Source: Acidobacteriota bacterium (GTDB taxonomy: Bacteria; Acidobacteriota; Blastocatellia; Pyrinomonadales; Pyrinomonadaceae). Taken from it: a DNA stretch of 61,701 bases. Made by a program: the position numbers and the translations under genes. The DNA is taken from contig JAIVJI010000094.1 in the NCBI GenBank assembly GCA_020200135.1, forward strand, positions 22,250 to 83,950, written 5' to 3'. Of the stretch, positions 28,029-36,442 are shown piece by piece (position 1 is the stretch's first letter; every line of letters starts with the position of its first letter). The notes under the pieces are model-generated. The model saw nothing but the letters and a program-made list of their open reading frames with translations, did no database searches and had not been told where the DNA came from.

Positions 28029-29999
28029 ATGCCGCCCAAAAGCTCGAAAGTCACCAACGCGCTCGTCTCAGGTGTCGTCTCGCTCGGGTTTCTCGGCTCG
28101 CTCCTCGGCCTGCTGTTACGCTCGCCGGGAGCCTTTTCGGCGGCGGAAGTCTCGCTCATCTTCACCGGCGGCCTCATGCTCCTGCTGCTCGCGTGGCTGC
28201 CTTTGCGCCACAGGAAAATGTTGAACGCGGCGCGGCGCGAGGAGGCCATCAAGTTTGAGCAGGTGCGGGCGGCGTCCGACCTACACATGCGCGCGGTCGA
28301 ATCGCTGGCCATTGCCATCGACGCCAAAGACCAGACGACGCACGGGCACGTGCGTCGCACGCAGGTCTACGCGCTCGAACTCGGGCGGCTGCTGGGCGTC
28401 AGCGCGGACGAGCTTGAGGCGCTGAGGGCCGGGGCGCTGCTGCACGACGTGGGAAACCTTGCCGTCCCCGAGTACATCCTGAATAAGCCCGGCCGCCTGA
28501 CCGCCGCCGAGTTCGAGAAGATGAAGGTCCACACCTCGGTCGGGGGCGACATCGTCAAGCGAGTGGGCTTCCCTTACCCGGTCGAGGATGTCGTGAGGTC
28601 GCACCACGAGCGCTGGGACGGCACGGGCTACCCGCGCGGTCTAAAGGGTGAGCACATCCCGCTCGTGGCGCGCATCATCTCGGCCGTGGACTTTTACGAC
28701 TCGACTCGCTGCGACCGCCCCTACCGCGCCGGGATGACGCGCGACGAGTCGCTCGCGCTGCTCAAGCGGATGGCCGGTAAGTCCTTCGACCCCGTCGTCG
28801 TCGAGATGTTCGTCAAACACATCGACGCCTTCGACGCGCTCATCCCGGCGGAAGACCTTCGCGAGCAGGTGCAGACGCCGCCCGCGGCCCCGCCGCCCCT
28901 CGCCGACACGACCGGCGCACACGGCGCCGCGGCCGCGCACGACGGCGCGGAGGGCTTCCGCTCAATCGCGCGCGCTCAGCGCGAGGTCGCGGCGCTGCAC
29001 GAGCTGGCTCAGCTCATCGGCAGCTCGCTCAACCTACAGGACACGGCGGCGCTCGTCGCGGCGCGGCTCCGCACCATCGTCCCTTACGACGCCTGCGTCA
29101 TCTACGCCGTGGACGAGCGGTCGGGTCGCGCCGCCCCGGTCTTCGCGGCCGGCGAGTGGGCCGAGTTCTTCGGCTCGCGCGGCGTGGCGGTCGGCGAAGG
29201 CATCACGGGCTGGGTTCTGGCGAACGCGCGCGGGATGCGCGACACGCCGCCCGAGTTCGAGCTGGCGGGCGCGCCCCCCGAGGTCGCCGCAGAGGTGGCC
29301 GACGTCGTCTCCTCGCCGCTCGTGCGTGAGGACGGCGCCTACGGAGCCATCACTCTCTACTCGAAGACTACGGGCGCTTACGCCGAAGAGCATCTGCTCC
29401 TGCTCGAAACGGTCTGCCTCCACACCTCGGCGGCGCTCGCCAACGCGCTGGCGCACGAGCGTACGCGCGAGAGTGCGCTGACCGACCAGCTGACCGGGCT
29501 CCCCAACGCGCGCGCGCTCAGGCTGATGCTCGAACACCGCCTGGCCGAGTGCCGCCGCTACGAGGGCGAAGTCGTCTCGGTGCTGAGCATCGACGTTGAC
29601 GACCTCAAGGCGTTCAACGAGCAGTTCGGCCACGGCGTCGGCGACCGCCTGCTGGCCTCGGTCGCGGCGGTCGTCAAGAGCCAACTGCGGCAGATGGACA
29701 TGCTCGCGCGGTTCGCGGGCGACGAGTTCCTTGCGGTCATGCCCGGCGCCTCGGCGCAGGTCGCGGCCGTCGTCGCCGAGCGCGTCAGGGGCGCCGTCGA
29801 GTCGCACGACTTCAACGTCAAGACCGGGCGCAGCGCGCGGGTCACGGTCAGCATCGGCACGGGCTGCTACCCCGAAGACGGCGAGACGGCCGACGACATC
29901 CTCTCGGCCGCGACGCGCGAGATGCGGCGCGAGAAGCTCGCACGCAGACACGCACACCCGCACGCCGCCACCGTCGTCTCCCTCGACACATACCGGTAG
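28029..29999 (+). CDS. HD-GYP / GAF / GGDEF cyclic-di-GMP protein
   Basis: 656 residues from ATG 28029; GTG 27954 is in frame. Two N-terminal membrane helices (about 12-60) precede an HD-GYP domain (about 85-265) with LLHDVGN and HHERWDGTGYP, a GAF domain (about 320-465) and a GGDEF domain (about 480-640). The HD motif has Asn where Lys usually follows (HDxGK). The cyclase motif reads AGDEF with an RxxD inhibition site five residues before it (RQMD, MLARF, AGDEF). It could make or degrade c-di-GMP; the altered residues leave the net activity open. The IS inserted about 110 bp upstream. Confidence 0.88.
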   Translation: MPPKSSKVTNALVSGVVSLGFLGSLLGLLLRSPGAFSAAEVSLIFTGGLMLLLLAWLPLRHRKMLNAARREEAIKFEQVRAASDLHMRAVESLAIAIDAKDQTTHGHVRRTQVYALELGRLLGVSADELEALRAGALLHDVGNLAVPEYILNKPGRLTAAEFEKMKVHTSVGGDIVKRVGFPYPVEDVVRSHHERWDGTGYPRGLKGEHIPLVARIISAVDFYDSTRCDRPYRAGMTRDESLALLKRMAGKSFDPVVVEMFVKHIDAFDALIPAEDLREQVQTPPAAPPPLADTTGAHGAAAAHDGAEGFRSIARAQREVAALHELAQLIGSSLNLQDTAALVAARLRTIVPYDACVIYAVDERSGRAAPVFAAGEWAEFFGSRGVAVGEGITGWVLANARGMRDTPPEFELAGAPPEVAAEVADVVSSPLVREDGAYGAITLYSKTTGAYAEEHLLLLETVCLHTSAALANALAHERTRESALTDQLTGLPNARALRLMLEHRLAECRRYEGEVVSVLSIDVDDLKAFNEQFGHGVGDRLLASVAAVVKSQLRQMDMLARFAGDEFLAVMPGASAQVAAVVAERVRGAVESHDFNVKTGRSARVTVSIGTGCYPEDGETADDILSAATREMRREKLARRHAHPHAATVVSLDTYR

Positions 30000-30004
30000 G
30001 AAGC

Positions 30005-30105
30005 GGACAGTAGACAGTAGTCGGAAGGTAAGAAACGGGCGGCGCGTCCCAGGCATCAACCCGGACGCGCCGCCTTCGGTTTTCTACTGCCTGCTGACTA
30101 CTTTT
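30005..30105. repeat. Heptad repeat pair D, ACAGTAG / CTACTGC units
   Basis: The left arm (30005-30025) is ACAGTAG, ACAGTAG, TCGGAAG. The right arm (30083-30105) is CTACTGC, CTGCTGA, CTACT. The arms enclose the terminator hairpin at 30038-30074. Confidence 0.7.
30038..30080 (+). terminator. Terminator of the HD-GYP/GGDEF gene
   Basis: A 12-bp perfect stem (GGCGGCGCGTCC at 30038-30049 and its complement at 30063-30074) with a 13-nt loop, followed by TTCGGTTTTC. It lies about 40 nt after the stop codon. Confidence 0.75.
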
Positions 30106-30113
30106 TCGCCTTT

Positions 30114-30142
30114 TTGCCGCGCGCGTTAAAGTCGCGTATAAT
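30114..30142 (+). promoter_or_regulatory. Promoter of the pyruvate dehydrogenase genes
   Basis: TTGCCG (30114-30119), a 17 bp spacer and a perfect TATAAT (30137-30142). The pdhA ATG is 118 nt downstream, leaving a leader of about 110 nt with no obvious motif. Confidence 0.65.
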
Positions 30143-30260
30143 CCCTTCCCGTCACAACTGAACACGAAAGTCGCTGAGGTAGTGCGGCGCCCGAAAGCCC
30201 TTGATTTGGCGCACCGGGCGTCGGCGGAAGCGCCCGCACGCGCGCGCGAGAATTCCACCT

Positions 30261-31429
<1,169 letters not shown>

Positions 31430-31433
<4 letters not shown>

Positions 31434-31633
31434 GAAGCCGACTGCGAAACTGCGCCATCCCCATCGCGCTGGCGGCCGTCGCCGTCGCGGCGCGGCAGTA
31501 CCCGCACGGTCACCCTCTGCTCCAGCAGGCTGAGGTCTTCGCCGCGCGGCGGGCGCGCTTCCTGCCGATGACACTCGGCGGGAGTCCGGTCAAGGTCTCG
31601 GGCGTCATCACGTACAACTTCGTCCCCGTGTGA
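31430..31633 (+). CDS. Short protein ending in a TonB C-terminal-like segment
   Basis: 67 residues. The ATG overlaps the pdhA stop (ATGA). After a hydrophobic N-terminus the sequence [20 protein letters not shown] followed by [10 protein letters not shown] is the end of a TonB C-terminal domain, which in this lineage usually reads [26 protein letters not shown]. Only this last strand pair is present, so the gene is probably a remnant or very small derivative lodged between pdhA and pdhB. It could be translated by coupling to pdhA. Confidence 0.55.
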
Positions 31634-31703
31634 GCCGCGGCCGGCGGCGCGTGCGGGAGGTTTTTATAGTCGTAAGGTTGGCATCAACCGTCCGGAGGTT
31701 TCG

Positions 31704-32687
31704 ATGGCTGTCATAACGATGCGCGAGGCGCTCAACCAGGCGATGCGCGAGGAGATGCGCCGCGACGAGGGCGTCTTCCTGATGGGCGAGGAGGTCGCCG
31801 CCTACCAGGGCGCGTACAAGGTCTCGAAGGGGCTGCTCGAAGAGTTCGGCGACCGGCGCGTGGTCGACTCTCCCATCACCGAGCTGGGCTTCGCGGGTCT
31901 CGGCGTCGGCGCGGCGATGGCCGGCCTGCGGCCCATCATCGAGTTCATGACCTTCAACTTCTCCATCCTCGCCACCGACCAGATCGTCAACCACGCGGCG
32001 AAGATGCGCTACATGTCGGGCGGGCAGTTCAAGGTGCCCATCGTCTTCCGCGGCCCGAACGGCTCGGCCTTCCAGGTCTCCTCGCAGCACTCGCAGGCTC
32101 TGGAGAGCTGGTACGCGCACTTCCCCGGCCTGAAGGTGGTGATGCCCTCGACGCCGGCGGACGCCAAAGGGCTCCTGAAGAGCGCCATCCGCGACGACGA
32201 CCCCGTCATCTTCCTCGAACAGGAGCGCATGTACGGCCTCAAGGGCGAGGTGCCCGACGGCGAAGACTTCCTCGTCCCGCTCGGGCAGGCCGACGTCAAG
32301 CGCGAGGGCAAGGACTGCACCGTCGTCGCGCGCTCGATGACGGTGCCGCTCGCCTTGAAGGCCGCCGAGGAGCTTGAGAAGCAGGGCGTCTCGGTCGAGG
32401 TCATCGACCCGCGCACCATCCGCCCGCTCGACATCGAAACGATCGTCAACTCGGTGAAGAAGACCAACCGGCTCGTCGTCGCCGAGGAGTCGCACGCCTT
32501 CTGCGGCGTCGCCGCCGAGATCAGCGCGCAGGTCATGGAGCACGCCTTCGACTACCTCGACGCGCCGGTCAAGCGCCTCTCCGGCGCGGACGCCCCCATG
32601 CCTTACGCCAAAAACCTCGAACGGCTCGCGCTCCCCGACGTGGAGCGCATCGTCAAGGCCGTCCGCGAGGTCGCATATTTGGAGTAG
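31704..32687 (+). CDS. pdhB: Pyruvate dehydrogenase E1 beta subunit
   Basis: 327 residues. N-terminal transketolase pyrimidine domain ([46 protein letters not shown]) and C-terminal domain ([32 protein letters not shown]) are complete. GGAGG lies 6 nt before ATG 31704. The TAG stop is the first unit of a heptad repeat. Confidence 0.95.
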   Translation: MAVITMREALNQAMREEMRRDEGVFLMGEEVAAYQGAYKVSKGLLEEFGDRRVVDSPITELGFAGLGVGAAMAGLRPIIEFMTFNFSILATDQIVNHAAKMRYMSGGQFKVPIVFRGPNGSAFQVSSQHSQALESWYAHFPGLKVVMPSTPADAKGLLKSAIRDDDPVIFLEQERMYGLKGEVPDGEDFLVPLGQADVKREGKDCTVVARSMTVPLALKAAEELEKQGVSVEVIDPRTIRPLDIETIVNSVKKTNRLVVAEESHAFCGVAAEISAQVMEHAFDYLDAPVKRLSGADAPMPYAKNLERLALPDVERIVKAVREVAYLE

Positions 32688-32808
32688 TCAGTAGCCAGTA
32701 GTCAGTAGCCAGTAGCGCTCCGCGCTGCGGTCGTTGACACTGAACCTCGAACGATTCGTGTGTAAATGTTCTTCTACTGACTACTGTCTACCGACTACGG
32801 TCTACTGA
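32683..32808. repeat. Heptad repeat pair E, GTAGTCA / CTACTGA units
   Basis: The left arm (32683-32715) alternates GTAGTCA and GTAGCCA, about four units. The right arm (32774-32808) is CTACTGA, CTACTGT, CTACCGA, CTACGGT, CTACTGA. The pair fills the space between pdhB and pdhC. The left arm supplies the pdhB stop codon, and the last right unit reads into the GAGG ribosome site of pdhC. Confidence 0.9.
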
Positions 32809-32816
32809 GGATTCCA

Positions 32817-34289
32817 ATGGCTACTCAGGTCGTGATGCCGAAGCTGTCGCCGACGATGGAGGAGGGGCAGCTCTCGCGCTGGCTGAAGAACGAGGGCGAC
32901 AAGGTCAGCGTCGGCGAGCCGCTCGCCGAGATAGACACCGACAAGGCGACGATGGAGGCGCAGGCGCTCGCCACCGGCGTGCTGCGAAAGATTCTCGTGC
33001 CCGCGGGCGAGACCGTCCCCCTGGGCGCCGTCATCGCCATCATCGGCGAGCCGGACGAGGACATCTCCGGCCTCGTCTCCGAAGCGTCCTCCGGCGCGGC
33101 TCAGGCCGACAACAAGGAGCGCATCGAGGAGAGCGTGCAGGGGCGCGCGTACGGCGCGCCCGACGAGCTGGCGCAGGTCGTGCCCGGCGGCGAACGCACG
33201 CAGGCGACTGTCGAAGGCCAGCCGCTCAAAAGCGACGTGGGCGGCACGCCCGCCGCCCCGGAGGCCGGCGCGGCCGGGCAGAACAAATCTCAGGACCCTC
33301 CGCAGCCGCAGCAGCCACAGCCCACGGCAGCCGACGCGGGCGGCAACGGTCAGCGCGCCGAAGGGAGCCGCCTCATCGTCTCGCCCATCGCCGCTCGCAT
33401 GGCCGCCGAGGCCGGCATCAACCTCCACGACCTGCGCGGCAGCGGCCCCGGCGGGCGCATCGTCAAACGAGACATCGAGGCCGCCATGAGCGGCGCGGCC
33501 GCGCAGCCCGCCGCACAACCGCAGGCACAGCCGCAGACGCAGGAACAGCCCGGCACACAACTCCGCGCCGTTCCCTCGCCCGCGCAGGTTCCCGCCGACG
33601 GCGTCGCACCTTACCGCGAGGAGAACGTGACGACGATGCGCGCGACCATCGCGCGGCGTCTCATCACCTCGCTCGGACCCATCCCGCACATCTTCCTCAC
33701 GACCGAGGTCGAGATGGACCGGGCGGTCGAGATGCGCCGCCAGCTCAACGAGCTGGACCCGGAGAACAAGGTCAGCATCAACGACTTCGTCATCAAGGTC
33801 GCCGCCGTCGCGCTCATGCGGCACCCGGCGGTCAACGCCTCTTTCCAGGAGAAGGCCGTCCGCTACTACGAGCGCGCCGACGTGGGCGTCGCCGTCGCGC
33901 TCGAGAACGGGCTCATCACGCCGGTCGTGCGCTCGGCGAACACCAAGTCGGTCGGGCAGATAAGTCGCGAGGTCAAGGAGCTGGCCGAGCGCGCGCGCAA
34001 CCGCAAGCTCGCGCCCGACGAGTACACCGGGGCGACCTTCTCCGTGAGCAACCTCGGCATGTTCGGCGTCGACGAGTTCACCGCGCTCATCAACCCGCCC
34101 GAGGCGGCCATCCTCGCGGTCGGCGCGGTCACCCCGCGCCCCGTCGTGCGCGAAGGCCAGGTCGTGGTGCGCCAGATCATGCGCGTCACGCTCTCCTGCG
34201 ACCACCGCATCGTTGACGGCGCCGCCGGCGCCAAATTCCTCCAGACGCTCAAGAAGATTCTGGAGAACCCGCTCTACCTGATCACCTAG
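32817..34289 (+). CDS. pdhC: Dihydrolipoamide acetyltransferase (E2) of pyruvate dehydrogenase
   Basis: 490 residues. One lipoyl domain with lipoyl-Lys 43 in DTDKATME, an Ala/Pro/Gln linker, a peripheral subunit-binding domain (about 190-225, SPIAARMAAEAGINLHDL), a second linker, and the catalytic domain (about 265-490) with the active-site DHRIVDGAAG (His about 463, Asp about 467). The GAGG ribosome site 6 nt upstream lies at the edge of a heptad repeat. E3 is not in the window. Confidence 0.95.
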   Translation: MATQVVMPKLSPTMEEGQLSRWLKNEGDKVSVGEPLAEIDTDKATMEAQALATGVLRKILVPAGETVPLGAVIAIIGEPDEDISGLVSEASSGAAQADNKERIEESVQGRAYGAPDELAQVVPGGERTQATVEGQPLKSDVGGTPAAPEAGAAGQNKSQDPPQPQQPQPTAADAGGNGQRAEGSRLIVSPIAARMAAEAGINLHDLRGSGPGGRIVKRDIEAAMSGAAAQPAAQPQAQPQTQEQPGTQLRAVPSPAQVPADGVAPYREENVTTMRATIARRLITSLGPIPHIFLTTEVEMDRAVEMRRQLNELDPENKVSINDFVIKVAAVALMRHPAVNASFQEKAVRYYERADVGVAVALENGLITPVVRSANTKSVGQISREVKELAERARNRKLAPDEYTGATFSVSNLGMFGVDEFTALINPPEAAILAVGAVTPRPVVREGQVVVRQIMRVTLSCDHRIVDGAAGAKFLQTLKKILENPLYLIT

Positions 34290-34304
34290 ACCAAAGGGGG
34301 AAAC

Positions 34305-34505
34305 GTGAGCAGCAGCCAGCAGGACGAGACGCCGACCAACGTGACCACCGACGCCGAGAGCCAGGAGTACGGCGCGCAGCACGGCCAGACCATCGAGGGG
34401 GAGAACACAGGCTCCTCCGACCCGGACGCGGAGGCCGACCCTTCCAATACGGGCGCGGGCGAGCCCGGCGAGGGCACGGGCGCTAAGGGCGGCGAGTACA
34501 GCTAA
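34305..34505 (+). CDS. Small acidic disordered protein, 66 aa
   Basis: 66 residues from GTG 34305, with GGGGG 4 nt upstream, 16 nt after pdhC. Rich in Glu, Asp, Ser, Gly and Thr with no hydrophobic core (SSSQQDETPTNVTTDAESQE at the start), so likely disordered. The clear ribosome site and spacing support translation; no family is recognised. Confidence 0.55.
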   Translation: MSSSQQDETPTNVTTDAESQEYGAQHGQTIEGENTGSSDPDAEADPSNTGAGEPGEGTGAKGGEYS

Positions 34506-34509
34506 GCTT

Positions 34510-35396
34510 TTGTCGAGAAGGGCAAGCGGGGCCGGGCCGCACGTCGCGCTCCTCGCGGTGCAGGTCATCTTCGGGACGTGGCCCATCATGGGCAAGCTGG
34601 CGCTGCGCGTGGTCCCGAGCACGGGGCTCGTCGCGGTTCGCGTCGGCGGCGCGGCCCTGGCCTTCCTGCTCGTCATGCGCGCGCGCGGGCGGCTCGTCCC
34701 GCCGCGCCGCGCCGACTTCGCCCGGCTCGTGCTCTACAGCCTGCTCGGCGTCGTCCTCAACCAGTTCCTCTACATCACGTCTTCACGCTGCTGGTCAGCA
34801 CGCTCCTCGGCAGGGAGAGGTTGACGGCTCGCACCGCCGCCGGCACGCTCGTCGCCGCGGCCGGCGTCGTCTACCTGATAGACCCTCTGCGCGCGAGCCT
34901 CGCGGGCGACACGATGCTCGGCAACGTCCTCCTCGTCGCGAACACCTTCTGCTACGGCGCGTACCTCGCCCTCTCGCAGGACGTGTTCCGCCGCTACGGC
35001 GCGCTGACCGCGATGACGTGGCTCTTCGCCGTCGGGAGCGTCGCGGCCGTCCCCTTCGGCGGCTACCACCTCGCGCAGTCGGGCGTCGGCGACGTGAGCC
35101 TCGCCGTCTGGCTCGTGCTCGTCTACACGGTGCTGGTGCAGACCGTCGGCGCCTACTACCTCAACGCGTGGGCGCTTGAGCGCGTCGAGCCGAGCACGGT
35201 CGCCGCCTACATCTACCTCCAGCCGCTCTTCGCCTTCGCGCTCGCGCCGCTCTTCCTCGGCGCCGACGAACAGCTGGGGCTCCGCCACGCGGTGGCGACC
35301 GCGCTCGTCTTCGCCGGCGTCGGCGTGGTCACCATCGGGCGGCGCGGCAGCCCCGTCGAAGAGGTCTCCGAGCACCCTGACGCGCTCGGGCACTGA
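34510..35396 (+). pseudogene. EamA/DMT-family transporter broken by a small deletion
   Basis: The first frame (from TTG 34510) encodes the N-terminal helices up to VVLNQFLYIT at about 34775. The second frame then resumes with VFTLLVSTLLGRERLTARTA and runs through the remaining helices (NVLLVANTFCYGAYLALSQD, STVAAYIYLQPLFAFALAPL) to TGA 35396. In intact EamA proteins these parts are joined by about 20 further residues (the usual TTAANAALL-type helix), so roughly 60-70 nt are missing and the frame is lost. The stop overlaps the CDF start by one base (TGATG). Confidence 0.82.
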
Positions 35397-36385
35397 TGTT
35401 AAAATCCGGCGAGAAATTATTTATGCGAACGTCCGGGTCGGAAGCAGCTTCGGCCGCGCGCGGGGCGGCGGCGCGCGACGAGAAGCACGGGGTCGAGGCG
35501 GCACTCAAGGGCTTGACCGCGCGGCTCTCCATCGCCGCCGCGGCCTTCCTCATCGCGCTCAAGACCGCGACCGGCTGGCTGACTGGCTCTATCAGCGTGT
35601 GGGCTTCGCTGCTCGACTCGGCGATGGACATCTTCGCGTCGGCCATCAACTACTACGCGCTGCGCGCCGCCGCACGCCCGCCCGACGAAGACCACCGCTA
35701 CGGCCACGGCAAGGCCGAATCGCTCGCAGGGCTCTTCCAGTCCTTCGTCATCGGCGCCTCGGGCGGCTACCTCATGTTCGAGGCCGCCCACCGCCTCGTC
35801 ACCCCGCGCCCGACCGCGCAGGAGTGGCTGGGCGTCGGCACGATGGCCGTGGCGTGCGCCGTCAGCTTCGCGCTCGTCGCGCGCCTCAGGCGGGTCGCGC
35901 GCGAGACGGACTCGCCGGCACTCGCGGCCGACGCCGTCCACTACACGACCGACGTCTACACCAACGGCGCGGCGCTCTTCGCGCTGCTCGCCGTGGCCGT
36001 CACCGGCTGGACGCCGGCCGACCCGCTCATCTCGATGCTCATCTCGGCCTTCATCCTCAGGTCGGCGGTGGACGTGGCGCGCGACTCGGTCGACGTATTG
36101 ATGGACAGGCGGCTCCCGCGCGCCATCGACGCGCAGGTCGCCTCGGTCGTCGGACGCTTCCGCGCCGAGGGCGTCGTCGGCTTCCACGACCTGCGCACGC
36201 GCCGCTCCGGCTCGCACAAGTTCATCGACCTCCACCTCGAAGTCGAAGCCGACCAGAGCCTCCGGCAGGCGCACGACCTCTCCGTCCGCGTCCTCCGCGC
36301 CATCGAGGCCGAAATCCCGCGCTCGCGCGTCCAGATACACACAGACCCGGCGACGGAAAGGCGAAGGCGGAGGGATGAAGGATGA
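35396..36385 (+). CDS. Cation diffusion facilitator (FieF-like metal transporter)
   Basis: 329 residues. Six membrane helices (about 45-215) and a cytoplasmic C-terminal domain. The metal-site region DSAMDIFASAINYYALRAAA followed by DEDHRYGHGKAESLAGL matches the FieF/CDF family, as does the HDLRTRRSGSHKFIDLHLEV C-terminal fold. It exports divalent metals such as Zn or Fe by proton antiport. ATG 35396 overlaps the preceding TGA. The last residues (RRRRDEG) and stop are encoded in a heptad-repeat arm. Confidence 0.88.
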   Translation: MLKSGEKLFMRTSGSEAASAARGAAARDEKHGVEAALKGLTARLSIAAAAFLIALKTATGWLTGSISVWASLLDSAMDIFASAINYYALRAAARPPDEDHRYGHGKAESLAGLFQSFVIGASGGYLMFEAAHRLVTPRPTAQEWLGVGTMAVACAVSFALVARLRRVARETDSPALAADAVHYTTDVYTNGAALFALLAVAVTGWTPADPLISMLISAFILRSAVDVARDSVDVLMDRRLPRAIDAQVASVVGRFRAEGVVGFHDLRTRRSGSHKFIDLHLEVEADQSLRQAHDLSVRVLRAIEAEIPRSRVQIHTDPATERRRRRDEG

Positions 36386-36433
36386 AGGGATTGCCCGGCG
36401 GCCTTCCCTTCATCCTTCATCCCTCCGCCTTCG
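36362..36433. repeat. Heptad repeat pair F: perfect 29-bp palindrome arms
   Basis: The left arm (36362-36390) contains GGATGAA, GGATGAA. The right arm (36405-36433) is its exact complement over 29 bp, with a 14-nt loop. It lies between the convergent CDF and mutS genes. The stop codon of CDF is inside the left arm; mutS ends 10 bp after the right arm. It probably also terminates transcription from both sides, although there is no U-run. Confidence 0.92.
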
Positions 36434-36442
36434 TCGTTTCAC

